Origin: Ruminococcaceae bacterium FB2012
GTDB taxonomy: Bacteria; Bacillota; Clostridia; Oscillospirales; Ruminococcaceae
DNA length: 64,000 nt
Direction of reading: 5' to 3'
Assembly: GCA_900104495.1 (NCBI GenBank)
Contig: FMXS01000011.1
Span: forward strand, 1 to 64,000
In this document: piece after piece, positions 1 to 9,900 of the stretch
Layout: each line of letters starts with the position of its first letter
Numbering within the stretch: position 1 is the stretch's first letter
The notes under the pieces: generated by a model
Seen by the model: only the letters and a program-made list of their open reading frames with translations
Told to the model about the DNA's origin: nothing
The model's database searches: none
Program-made: the position numbers and the translations under genes

Positions 1-135
1 GGTGCCGTCCGTTATGTGACCGTGACACCGCGTCGCGGACGGCTTAGCGTGATGTGACGTGGGGCTCTCGCATTCTTGCGACGTTGGTTCGTTTGATTCT
101 TAACTGCGTTGGTTCGTTGGTGGATTTACCTCTTT
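1..135 (+). repeat. Structured intergenic repeat A, copy 1 (RT leader)
   Basis: This copy shares two exact blocks with positions 13580-13649: a 22-bp block (24-45) and a 30-bp block (65-94). It contains a GCCGTCCG/CGGACGGC inverted repeat (4-11 with 36-43), the near-palindrome CCGCGTCGCGG, and a small hairpin TCGCA-TTCT-TGCGA (67-80). Behind the hairpin stand about two units of a 24-25 bp tandem repeat of the type acgttggttcgtttgattct. It lies directly in front of the reverse transcriptase gene and may be cut by the window edge. Its function is unknown. Confidence 0.75.
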
Positions 136-177
136 TGTTCATTTTTGAGATTCCTTATGACAGGTGGAAATGCTGAT

Positions 178-1374
178 ATGTCTTTGCTTGACAGGCTCTC
201 CGAGCGCGGATGCTGGGAGAGCTTCTATGAATATAAATGCTCCCTTGCCTGCCCGAAACAGTTCGCCGGGGAGCTTCGAGCGTTTATCGACGCGGAGAAC
301 TATCTCCCCGTATGCGAAAAAATTAGAAAGGGCTTGCCCTTTCCCCTGCCTCGGCGGGCGGAGATCAGCAAGCAGGAATCCGGCAAAAAGCGGGTCATCT
401 ATATCTACCCGGAGCCGGAAAACACTCTGCTGAAACTGCTGACGCATCTGCTGCTGCGGGAATACGACGGCCTGTTTTCGGAGGGGCTTTATTCCTTCCG
501 GCCGGCGCGGACCGCGCAGATGGGCTTTCGGCGGCTGGTCCGCACTCCCGGGATCGGGGAGATGTGGTGTTACAAGGCGGACATCAGCAACTATTTCAAC
601 TCGGTGGACGTTTCGCTGCTGCTGCCCATGCTTGAAGAAGTCACGGCGGGGGACCCGGAGCTTTACGGTTTCTTGTCGGGACTGCTGAAAGAGCCCCGGG
701 TGCTTGACCGCGGGCGGGTGATCCGCGAGAAAAAGGGCATCATGGCGGGGACGCCGCTTTCGGCTTTTTACGCCAACCTGTTCCTGCGGGAGCTGGACGA
801 GAAATTTGAAGCAGAGGGCATCCCCTATGCGCGGTACTCGGACGACATCATTTTGTTTGCGTCCACCCGTGAAAAAGCGGAGAACTGCGCCCGGCAGGTG
901 CGGGAGTTTCTATCCCGGCGGGGGCTTGGGATCAACCCAAAAAAGGAGAGCCTTTCTGCTCCGGGGGAGAGCTGGGTATTCCTGGGGCTTTCCTTCGTTG
1001 GGGGAAAGACGGACATTGCACCGGCCTCGGTAAAGAAGCTGAAAGCGAAGATGCGCCGGAAGGTGCGGGCGTTAAAGCGCTGGTACGAGCGGGGGGACAT
1101 CCCGCCGGAGAAGGCGGCGGCGGCGTTCATACGGATATTCAACCGCAAACTTTTTGAAGCCGGATCGGACAATGAACTGAGCTGGGCTCACTGGTATTTC
1201 CCGGTCATCACGACGGACAGAAGTCTCAGGGAGATAGACGCCTACGCGCAGGACTGTCTGAGATATCTTATTAGCGGCAAGCGGACGAAAGCGCGGTATA
1301 ATGTGAGGTATGAAAAGCTGAAAGAGTTGGGATACCGCAGCTGTGTGAACGAGTATTACGGCAAAAAGGGATAG
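178..1374 (+). CDS. Free-standing reverse transcriptase (unclassified)
   Basis: RNA-directed DNA polymerase of about 398 residues with the standard RT order. The first catalytic Asp is in KADISNYF (D135). A group-II-like YSFRP box lies upstream of it. Motif 4 reads AGTPLSAF (190-197), and the catalytic box is YSDD (220-223). A short thumb-like basic region follows (about 275-315). There is no maturase X or HNH endonuclease domain, and no group II intron RNA is evident around it. Motif 4 is neither the QGxPxSP of group II introns and retrons nor the SQ type of diversity-generating retroelements, so it does not fit a group I can name. ATG 178 is preferred because AGGTGG stands ten bases upstream; TTG 109 and ATG 157 are in frame. 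The leader is repeat A. The enzyme fold is secure; the biological role is open. Confidence 0.88.
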   Translation: MSLLDRLSERGCWESFYEYKCSLACPKQFAGELRAFIDAENYLPVCEKIRKGLPFPLPRRAEISKQESGKKRVIYIYPEPENTLLKLLTHLLLREYDGLFSEGLYSFRPARTAQMGFRRLVRTPGIGEMWCYKADISNYFNSVDVSLLLPMLEEVTAGDPELYGFLSGLLKEPRVLDRGRVIREKKGIMAGTPLSAFYANLFLRELDEKFEAEGIPYARYSDDIILFASTREKAENCARQVREFLSRRGLGINPKKESLSAPGESWVFLGLSFVGGKTDIAPASVKKLKAKMRRKVRALKRWYERGDIPPEKAAAAFIRIFNRKLFEAGSDNELSWAHWYFPVITTDRSLREIDAYAQDCLRYLISGKRTKARYNVRYEKLKELGYRSCVNEYYGKKG

Positions 1375-1394
1375 GCAGGGGCGGCGGGGCTATC

Positions 1395-1830
1395 AAAAGC
1401 AGGAATCCAAACGCGAAGCGCATTAAAAGTTTCGGTCAAGCCTTTTCCAAAGGCTTGCGGGTCAAGGGCAGAGCCCTTGCGGGGACAATTTTCCCTCGTC
1501 AAGCTCGGGAAAATCGGGGCAGAGCCCCATTCGGCGCGTCAGCGACGACCCCGGCGCTGCACAAGAAAACAATAGGGCGCAAAAGCCGTCCGACCGCACT
1601 TTTTTGCGTGGACAAACCATACGCAGCGCCGGAAAAAAGTAGTTTTCCGCACTCGCAGGAAACAGCGAGCGACGCGAGCGTCTTTCCGTCCCACGACGAA
1701 CTAATTAAAGGGCGCAAACCGTAAGTATGATTTGCGGCGGGACTCTCCGTTGGCGTAAACCGTATTCGGGGGCTTTTCGGTCGCCTCCGAACCCCTTCGG
1801 GTCCGCCTTTTACGGGGAAGGATCTGCGTT
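1395..1830 (+). repeat. Dispersed intergenic repeat B, copy 1
   Basis: This fills the 529-bp gap between the RT gene and the permease gene. It is a chain of short palindromic modules, for example AAGCCTTT-tcc-AAAGGCTT, CAAGGGC-aga-GCCCTTG and ATTTTCCC...GGGAAAAT. A conserved run then reads gacgaccccggcgctgcac, followed by a variable hairpin with a T-run, then catacgcagcgccgg and cactcgcaggaaacagcgag. It ends with ctccgttggcgtaaaccgta and a CCGAACCCCTTCGGG-type stem. The same order recurs near 51, 53.6 and 56.8 kb in the same orientation. No convincing gene is seen here. Confidence 0.8.
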
Positions 1831-1903
1831 TTCGGGCGAATGCCGAACAGCGCGATAAAATCGGTAAGTAAAAGAGATCATCATATAAAAGTGAGGAAAA
1901 CCT

Positions 1904-4330
1904 ATGTCGATCCTTGGAAGACTGACACGGAGAAATATATTCGGCAAACCGCTGAGGTCGGCGGCGATAGTTATCGCTCTGGCGGCCTCGTCCTTTGCTC
2001 TGCTTTTCTGCATCGAGGGCAGAGAGGCTCCCGCGCAGCAGGTGCGGAACAATATTCTCCGGGCTTATGCCGGCGCGGAGGTGCTGGCTATGGACACGGG
2101 AAAAAACCTCAGTATCAAAGAGAGCGATCTTCCGGAGGGCGGAAAACTGCTGCTGACAGCCTCCACCAGCGGGGAGATAGTCACCGGGAAAGGCACCTAC
2201 AATGTCATTTTCCGGGGAAGCGACCCTAAGCTCCACGCGGAGTTCGGATTCAACGACACCGTCCTCGACCCGAAGGACGGTGCCATAATCTCGCAGAATC
2301 TTGCCGAAAAGAGCGGTCTGAAGGCCGGGGACACCGTCACTGTCAAAAGAGAGGACGTCAGCTTTGAGCTGACCGTCACCGAGGTGAGCGGTGACAAGTA
2401 TCTGCGCAACTATCCAAACCGCATCACGGTCTCGGTCGAAACGGTGAAGAAGCTGGATAAGTCCGAAGGCACCGGCTTCAATATCGGTTACGCCGATCTG
2501 CCGGACGAGCTGGATGCCGCCGCAGTTTCCGCTGATCTTCAGAAGAAATATCCCGATCACGCTATCACGCCGGTGCTCTCGGATGAAATGGTGGATGAGA
2601 TCAACAATCAGACTACGGTGTTCTATCTGATCTTTGCGTCCATACTGCTGATGACCCTGTTTCTGACATCCTCGATGTCGAGACATATCGCCAACGAGAG
2701 GCTGGCGGTCATCGGTACGCTGCGGAGCCTTGGAGGAAGCCTGCGCAGGACTTCAAAGATCCTGCTGACCGAAAGCGCGGTCTACGGCCTTGCGGGAGGC
2801 GTCCTCGGGGCGGTGGGATTCTATTTCGCCGGCGACCTTGCGGTGGACGCTATGTTCGGCGGGAACACTTCCCAGAATTACGAAATGCCCCTTTGGATGT
2901 ACCCTGCGGCGGCGGCAGCGGCGGTGGTGATACAGCTTGCCTGCCAGTCCGGGGCTTTGATAAAGGCGGTAAAGACGCCCGTAAGGGATATAATCTTCTC
3001 CTCGCGGGACACGGCCTACCGTCTGAGCGGAGTGAAGATCATAATAGGGCTTATGATATTTTCGGCAGGCATCGTTTTGGGTATGCTGGCTGAGGAAATG
3101 ACCGTCACCATAGGAGCTGTCGCGCTTATCTGCGTGGGAGCGGTAACGCTTCTGCCCATAGTGCTTTGGGCGGTCTCGCATCTGCTGGTGAAGCTATTTG
3201 CGCTGCTGGGTATGCCCTGCGCCAAGCTGGCGGCAGGGGAGCTTCGTCACAAGAAAAGCACCGTCACCGGGACGCAGCTGACCTTTGTGGCCCTGACGAT
3301 CACCACGGCAATATTTATCACGGTGCAGTCGGTGATGAGGATCTATCAGGCGGAGGTATACAATTTCGATGCCAGGATAAACGCCAACATCACGGAGGAG
3401 GAATTCGGCTTTATCTCGGAAATGCCCGAGGTCACGGAGATGGAGCATATCTACTCCGAAATCATAAACGGCGGCATCGACGGGGGAAAGAAGCATTATT
3501 TGTGCATAGCGGCCTACAATGATTACAAACTCTTTACGAGCATCCGCGGGCTTGGAGACGAGCCTTCCGCGGATGAAGCCTACATCGGCAGGACCGTGGC
3601 GGAAAAATACGGCCTCGGTACGGGAGACAGCTTTGAGATCACGGACTACAACAACTACGTCCTCAACGAAGACGGCAGCAGCGAATATTATGTCTACAAG
3701 TTCAAGGTCAAGGGCATATGCGACACCGTGGACCACTTCAACGAAACGGTGGTCGTAAACAAGGGCTGGTTCAGGGAGGAGATACGGAACAAGCCGGACT
3801 ATACCTACATCAGGCTGCGTCAGCCCTCGGACTTTGCGGCGGTGCGTGACAAGCTGAACGAGGTCCGGCCCAACGACAGTATCATCACGGCGGAAAGCCT
3901 TAAACAGGAAGACGAAGAGGACATGAGCAGCATCATGACCATACTATACGGCATAACTGCTGTGGGATGTGTGCTGGCGCTGCTGGGAGCGGTGAACAGC
4001 GCGGTCATCGGGTTTGAGCAGTCCAAGCGGAAATACGCGGTGCTGCATTCGGTGGCGGCGGGCAAGCGGAAGCTCTCAAGGCTGATCCTGCTGGAGACGC
4101 TGATCTCCTCGGCGGTTGCGGGAGGGCTGGCGCTGCTGGCGGGACTGCTGCTTTCGTCGCTTATCAAGAACGCCATGACCGATCTGGGCATGGGCATCGA
4201 GGTAGTATACAACATCCCTCTGACTTCGGCCTTTGTGGGAGTGATGATATTCGTGCTGCTGCTGGCGGCGGTAAAGCCCATAGTATCCCTATGCAGGATG
4301 AACACGGCAGCGGAGCTGAAATACGAATAG
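1904..4330 (+). CDS. FtsX/MacB-type ABC transporter permease
   Basis: Membrane permease of 808 residues in the FtsX-like class. There is one N-terminal membrane helix (about 18-37) and a long extracytoplasmic domain. A first FtsX helix block follows (about 240-350), then a middle hydrophobic block (about 376-480), a second extracellular domain, and a second FtsX block (about 680-805). This two-block form is typical of macrolide-export and bacteriocin-type exporters that work with a cytoplasmic ATPase. No ATPase gene lies next to it, so it must borrow one from elsewhere or have lost its partner. ATG 1904 follows GTGAGG. It ends 45 bp before addB and may share its transcript, but no functional link is evident. 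Confidence 0.85.
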   Translation: MSILGRLTRRNIFGKPLRSAAIVIALAASSFALLFCIEGREAPAQQVRNNILRAYAGAEVLAMDTGKNLSIKESDLPEGGKLLLTASTSGEIVTGKGTYNVIFRGSDPKLHAEFGFNDTVLDPKDGAIISQNLAEKSGLKAGDTVTVKREDVSFELTVTEVSGDKYLRNYPNRITVSVETVKKLDKSEGTGFNIGYADLPDELDAAAVSADLQKKYPDHAITPVLSDEMVDEINNQTTVFYLIFASILLMTLFLTSSMSRHIANERLAVIGTLRSLGGSLRRTSKILLTESAVYGLAGGVLGAVGFYFAGDLAVDAMFGGNTSQNYEMPLWMYPAAAAAAVVIQLACQSGALIKAVKTPVRDIIFSSRDTAYRLSGVKIIIGLMIFSAGIVLGMLAEEMTVTIGAVALICVGAVTLLPIVLWAVSHLLVKLFALLGMPCAKLAAGELRHKKSTVTGTQLTFVALTITTAIFITVQSVMRIYQAEVYNFDARINANITEEEFGFISEMPEVTEMEHIYSEIINGGIDGGKKHYLCIAAYNDYKLFTSIRGLGDEPSADEAYIGRTVAEKYGLGTGDSFEITDYNNYVLNEDGSSEYYVYKFKVKGICDTVDHFNETVVVNKGWFREEIRNKPDYTYIRLRQPSDFAAVRDKLNEVRPNDSIITAESLKQEDEEDMSSIMTILYGITAVGCVLALLGAVNSAVIGFEQSKRKYAVLHSVAAGKRKLSRLILLETLISSAVAGGLALLAGLLLSSLIKNAMTDLGMGIEVVYNIPLTSAFVGVMIFVLLLAAVKPIVSLCRMNTAAELKYE

Positions 4331-4375
4331 GTGTGCCCCTGGTCCGAGCGCGGAATAAGAAAGGAGAGAGACAGT

Positions 4376-6973
4376 ATGGAAAAAATTGTTGTTGTTTCCG
4401 GGGTGAATGAGACCGGGCTGCTGAGAACCATGAGCTGGCACGGTCACGATTCCTTCGGGACGAGAGTAATGGATGCAGCCCAGCTGGCGCAGTATGCGCT
4501 GGTGCGCTCCGGGAAGATGCTCCGTGAGAAGCCTGTGGATATGCAGGCCCGCAGACTGCTTATGCTGCGGGTGCTTGAAAGTCTGCCCGGGACGGGATTT
4601 TCTTCGGATTACAGCGATGTGGGAAAGCTGCTGGATGCGCTTGACAGGCTCAGAACGCTGGTGCCTTCCGATGAGGCAGGGGAGCTTCGCTCACGGCTGG
4701 CAAAGGGAGAGTTCACCGACAAGAACAGCGGGCTGATAAAGGTCTACGACGCTTATATGAAGCTCTGCGCGGAAGAGGGCGTCATGGACAGGATAAGCGT
4801 TATCAGATACGCTGCCGAAAACTGCGGGCCTCTTGAAAACTGTCAGCTGATGACCTTGAAGGAGCGTCCGCTGACGCCTCTTGAAGCAAGGCTGACTGCC
4901 GCTCTCGGGGGCAGCGGAGAGACCTCTCTGACGGAGCTTTACGGCGCCCGGACGCTCCCGCGGAAGGCGGAGGTCTCGGCTTTTCGGGCTTACGGGGCAT
5001 CCAACGAGGCGCTGCACGTTATCGAAAAGATACTGTCCGAGAAGGACTTCACCTTTGACAGCTGTATAGTTGCAGCCGCCGACACCAAGCTGACCCCCGC
5101 GATCTTTCTGGAGCTGGGCCAGCGCTTCGGGATAAACATGACCTTCGGCTGCGGAGTGCCCATCAGCTGCACTACGGCAGCGGATATGCTGGTGCGCCTG
5201 CGGGATTGGGCGGCCTCGGGGTACGGGGCATCTGCGCTGTCAGAGCTGGTAAACTCCCGGGCATTTAACACCTCGAAGCTGAGAAAGCTCATCGCAAAAA
5301 GCTGCGGCATCAAGGCTGATGAAGTAAAGCTGAAACAGGCTCTGAGCATTGCGGGGAAACTGCGTCTCGGATGCGGCCCGGACGTCAACAGGGAGCGAAT
5401 GGATAACTGCGACGATCCTTTGGTGGAGGATGACAAAAGAAAAGAGTATGATAATGCCTTTGCTCAGGCGCGGGTCATCGCGGAGGAACTGGGGAAGGGC
5501 ATGGTATACCTGCTGAGAAAATACTGCGTGCGCCGGGGAGAATACAGCTCCCTGGACGGTGGAGCCGTAAACAGGGCGGCATCGGAGATGTCGGCCTACT
5601 CGGCGGTGACGGGAAACCCTCCGGAGGATGTCATTCCCGAGCTTCTGACCCGGAACGTGGGTCATAGCCTGCCGCGCCACGACGCTCTGCACATCACTTC
5701 GGCGGAGCAGGCGGTATTCTCGCTGAGGGACAGGCTGTTCGTCACCGGGCTTTCGGCGGCGAATTTCCCCGGTACGCCTGCGGAGGACCCCTTGACTCTG
5801 GACAGCGATCTGAAGCTGTTTGAGGATCTCGGAGCGGCGGAACTGCCTGTCTCGGACAGGATCGTCATTCGGCGGAAAAGGCAGGCGGCGGAGCTGGCGG
5901 AAGCGGCTTCAAGGCTTTGCCGGGAGATCACTCTTTCCTACTCCTACTTTGACTCGGCGGAGCTGAAAAGGGCGAATATGTCCACGGCGCTGCACGAGAT
6001 GTATACGGCGGCTTCGGGCGGGTCGGAGACCTACGAGGAACTGCTTGAGGAAATGCCTTCGGTCTCCTATTTTGAGGACGGCATGACAGCAGACCGGCTC
6101 ATCGGGCGGGGCTATTGCAGGAACCACATCTGCAAGCCCGACGAAAAACATTGGGAAAACAGCGAAACGGACTGTTTTGACAGAGAGAAAGAATACTCGC
6201 CCTCTGCGGTGGGGGGCTTCTTTGAGTGCCCGAAGAAGTATTTCCTGCAAAGAGTGCTGGGCATCCCGGACGAAGACAGCAGCTCTGACTTCAAGGTGAC
6301 CGAGGCTAACGAATTCGGCTTGATGCTTCATGAACTGATGAATATGCTGGCGGTGAGCAGACGAAGCATGAGCAGGGACAGATTTGAAAAGAAAGCCTCT
6401 GAGATGTTTGACCGTTTCCTCACTTCCAAAGTGCCGCTGATCGCGGATATGGCGGCCCCGGCGAAGAGAGAGTTCATGACTGTTGCAATGAACACCTACG
6501 ATATGGACACCGCGCTGGGAACTGCTATTATCGAAGCGGAGCAGGAGTACAGCGCCGAGCACGTCGGCGGGCTCAAGCTTAAAGGCCGCCTCGACAGGCT
6601 CGAAGAAGCCGGAGGGAGCTTTGTCATCGGGGACTTCAAGTCGGGCAGGAGGATAAAGCAGAAAGACGAAGACGTCCATACCTGGTTACAGACCATGCTT
6701 TACGCCTATATGGTGGACAGCACCTGCGCCGAAAAGGGAGATCCCCGGAGGACGTCCAGGTGCGAATACCGCTATCCGAGAGCGGGGATAGTTTCAAAAG
6801 ACTATGATGAAACGATCCCGGAAAGGATCATCACGGAATTCACGGAGCATCTTGTCAGAGGAGATTTCCCCTGCTATGACGATGCGGCGGCGGCGGGGAT
6901 CGCTGTCAAAAACGAAGACGAATGTTTATACTGCTCCTACAAAGGTATGTGCGGAAAGGAGGAACAGTCATGA
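4376..6973 (+). CDS. addB: AddB-like PD-(D/E)XK exonuclease subunit
   Basis: Second subunit of an AddAB-type helicase-nuclease that processes double-strand breaks for RecA loading. The C-terminal third is a PD-(D/E)XK nuclease (D753-F-K755). It is bracketed by four cysteines in the AddB iron-sulfur pattern: C618 in FECPKKY, then C850, C853 and C859 in CLYCSYKGMC. The N-terminal region is helicase-like in length, but no Walker A motif is visible, and at 865 residues it is shorter than Bacillus AddB. ATG 4376 is chosen because AAGGAGAGAG stands just upstream; an in-frame GTG at 4331 lacks that. The stop overlaps addA by ATGA, which supports a joint operon. The alternative is a diverged RexB-like protein. 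Confidence 0.85.
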   Translation: MEKIVVVSGVNETGLLRTMSWHGHDSFGTRVMDAAQLAQYALVRSGKMLREKPVDMQARRLLMLRVLESLPGTGFSSDYSDVGKLLDALDRLRTLVPSDEAGELRSRLAKGEFTDKNSGLIKVYDAYMKLCAEEGVMDRISVIRYAAENCGPLENCQLMTLKERPLTPLEARLTAALGGSGETSLTELYGARTLPRKAEVSAFRAYGASNEALHVIEKILSEKDFTFDSCIVAAADTKLTPAIFLELGQRFGINMTFGCGVPISCTTAADMLVRLRDWAASGYGASALSELVNSRAFNTSKLRKLIAKSCGIKADEVKLKQALSIAGKLRLGCGPDVNRERMDNCDDPLVEDDKRKEYDNAFAQARVIAEELGKGMVYLLRKYCVRRGEYSSLDGGAVNRAASEMSAYSAVTGNPPEDVIPELLTRNVGHSLPRHDALHITSAEQAVFSLRDRLFVTGLSAANFPGTPAEDPLTLDSDLKLFEDLGAAELPVSDRIVIRRKRQAAELAEAASRLCREITLSYSYFDSAELKRANMSTALHEMYTAASGGSETYEELLEEMPSVSYFEDGMTADRLIGRGYCRNHICKPDEKHWENSETDCFDREKEYSPSAVGGFFECPKKYFLQRVLGIPDEDSSSDFKVTEANEFGLMLHELMNMLAVSRRSMSRDRFEKKASEMFDRFLTSKVPLIADMAAPAKREFMTVAMNTYDMDTALGTAIIEAEQEYSAEHVGGLKLKGRLDRLEEAGGSFVIGDFKSGRRIKQKDEDVHTWLQTMLYAYMVDSTCAEKGDPRRTSRCEYRYPRAGIVSKDYDETIPERIITEFTEHLVRGDFPCYDDAAAAGIAVKNEDECLYCSYKGMCGKEEQS

Positions 6974-9900
6974 AGCTGAAAGCGGGAAAGCTGCCGGCGG
7001 ATCAAGGCAGCAGAGACAGGATAATCAAGGAGCTCGATATGAATTTCTTCGTGGAGGCTTCCGCCGGATCGGGTAAGACCACGGTGCTTATAAACCGCAT
7101 GGCGGCGCTGATCCTTTCGGGAGTGAAAATCGACAGGATCTCCACAATTACCTTTACCAAGGCGGCGGCCAACGAATTCTACAAAAGGTTCCACAACAAG
7201 CTGACGGCTCTGCTTGGGACGACTTCGGGCAAACAGCACGAGCTGGTGGACGAGGCGCTGAAAAACATCGACCTCTGCTTCATGGGGACCATTGACTCTT
7301 TTTGCAGCATGATACTCAAAGAGCATCCCTCACGGGCGGGAGTGCCTTCCAAGGTGAAGATCCTCCAGGGGACCGAATGGGACAGAGTGCTGCTGCGGGA
7401 ATACAAGCTGATGCTGAAAGGTGACTACTGTGAAGAGATCAGAAAGAAGGCCCTCTGGTCCAGCCGGAATTTCAGCTACGCGGAGGACACCTTCCTTCAG
7501 GTGATGCGGGAGCTTATGAACAAGTGCAGCTATGAGTTCAGAAAGGAGCCGTTGCCTTCGCCGGAAGAAATACAGGCGAAGCTTCACGGGCACATGAAAA
7601 TGCTGGAGGAGCTTTGCAGCTTTCTCGGCGGAAACGGCATCATCAGCAAGATGAACACATCCTCGGACAAAAAGAAATACGAGGGTATGAAGAAGGCTAT
7701 GAGCATCATAGGTGAGCTTGATCTCTCCGAAGCCAAAAAGTCCACGGGGACTTACATATACGACCACCTGGGAGAGTTTGCTTCGGCGGTGCCGGCTTTC
7801 AACGGTTTCAAGTTCACCTTGACAGACGACATCCTGCTGGCCCTGCGGCCGGCGGTCTTCCCGCCCGCGATAGACTCTGTGATCTCCCGGAACGTCACTG
7901 CGGAGAAGTTCCTCTCCGGCAGTACCGACAAGACCAAAGGGATAACCTTTACTCTTGAGCTTAACGAGTATAACGAGATCATCACGCTTTTCAAGGGGCT
8001 GATGTACGCCTTTGCCATGGACCTCTGCGTGAGCGTGAAGGAGCAGCTTTTTGAAAGGCTGCGCCGAAACGGCGAGCTGAGCTTCAACCCCTGTCTTTGC
8101 GCGGTAAGGGATATGCTGAAAAAGGACGCAGCCTGCCAGGGCAGCCCGCTGATAAGGCACATCACCGAGAGGCACCGGTATTATCTGATAGACGAGTTCC
8201 AGGACACGGATCCCTTGCAGTATGAGATATTCTTCTATCTTGCGGCAGGCGGGAACGCGGTGCCGGAATGGGAGAAGTGCGTACCTCTGCCGGGGGCGCT
8301 GTTCATCGTGGGGGACCCGAAGCAGTCGATCTACTCCTTCAAGGGGGCGGACGCGGCGGCCTTCATCAAGGTGAGGGAGCTTTTTGAAAATGCCTCCGGC
8401 GGGCCGGAGGATCCCCGGGCGGTGCTGAGGCTGACTTTCAATTTCCGTTCGACGCCTCAGCTTTGCGCATATTTCGATCAGCAGTTCAAGGACCTTCTGG
8501 GGGACAGCATCTACTCGCCCATACGCTCTGCGGGAGACGAAGCGGATCTTCTTGAGCCCCCGTCGGACCCGAGGCTCTTCCACGGAGCCTGGAGGTTCAT
8601 CCCTCAGCTCAAAGACGACGAAAGGCCCGATGCCGGATGCATCAGGCACATTGCGGACATCATCGCTTCCATAACAGACAGCGAGGAGCATCTTATCTGT
8701 CCCGACCCGGAAAAGCCGCCCCGGAAGATAAACTATGACGACATTATGATAATCACCAAGACAAAGTCCGTGACCGACAAGTACCGCAGTGAGCTGGAAA
8801 AACGGGGCATACCCGTGTTCGTGGAGGGCTCATGCAGCTTTGAGACCAGCCGGGCTCTCGGTGCGCTGAAAACTCTGCTTTACGCAGTGGATTCCCCACG
8901 GGACAGCCGGGCGGTGTACCCCGCGCTGACAGGGCCGGTCTTCGGCATTTCGGAGAGCGTGCTGGCCGAAGAAGGCAGAGTCCGGGGGAAGATCCCCGGA
9001 AGGTTCTCCTCGGCGATAAGAGAGGACGATCTCAGCGAAGCCATCGGGGACGCAAGCCTCCGGGCGGCTTTGGAAAAGCTGCGTGACCTGGGGAAGAGAG
9101 CGAAGTCGATGATACCCTCGGCGGTGATCTGTACGGTCTCCGAGGAGCTGGAGCTTTTCCGTGTAATGGGCAGCGAAGGCATGAAATACTACTACTATGC
9201 CCTGGAGCTTATCCGACGCAGAGAAGCGGACGGTTCTCTGACCTCTCTGCGCCGGGCAGCTGATATGCTTAACGACATGATAAACGACAACGACGGCATC
9301 GAGCGGTGTCTTTCCCTTTCCGAGGATGAAAAGGGAGTACACATTGCGAATCTCCACAAGGTCAAGGGTCTGGAAAAGCCCATTGTCTTTCTGGCGCTCC
9401 AGGATAACAGGAAGGGCTATACCCTTCGGAACTCCTTGGGCGTGTCGCTGGTAAACGGCGAAGACGGAAAGAGGTTCCCCTTCGTGTTCCGCATACAGAA
9501 AAAGCTTGGGTGGAACAGGATAGACGTTGTGGTCTCGCCGCCGGATCTCCCGGGCTATAACGGGTATCTGGAGCAAGCGGCGGCTTCGGCTCTTGCGGAG
9601 CAGAAGCGTCAGCAGTATGTGGCGGCTACCCGTGCAGGCTGCGCTTTGGTCATCTGCGACACGGAGAAGGATGCCTGCTCCATTGAAGATGAAGAAGTGC
9701 TGGTGCCGACGATCTGGAAAGCGCTGGTGCGTAACAGCACGCTTCTCACGCCGGGGACGGAACTGCTCACGCTGGTGCCGGAGGACGGAAAGACGGGCTT
9801 CACCGAAGAAAAACCGGAATACGCCGAAAGCACCTGCTCTCCCGAAAAGATAGCGGCGGGGGCAAAGGGCCTTCATCCTTATGTTCTGCCTCACAATGCG

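Noticed and set aside
24..135. CRISPR array made of the 25-bp units in repeat A
   Set aside because: The units are directly tandem with no unique spacers, and no cas genes are present.
178..1374. Diversity-generating retroelement
   Set aside because: Motif 4 is AGTPLSAF, not the DGR SQ form, and no template/variable repeat pair with adenine changes or target gene is seen nearby.
1499..2686. Long minus-strand reading frame of 395 codons
   Set aside because: It is the shadow of the permease gene and repeat B; it has no ribosome site or family pattern.
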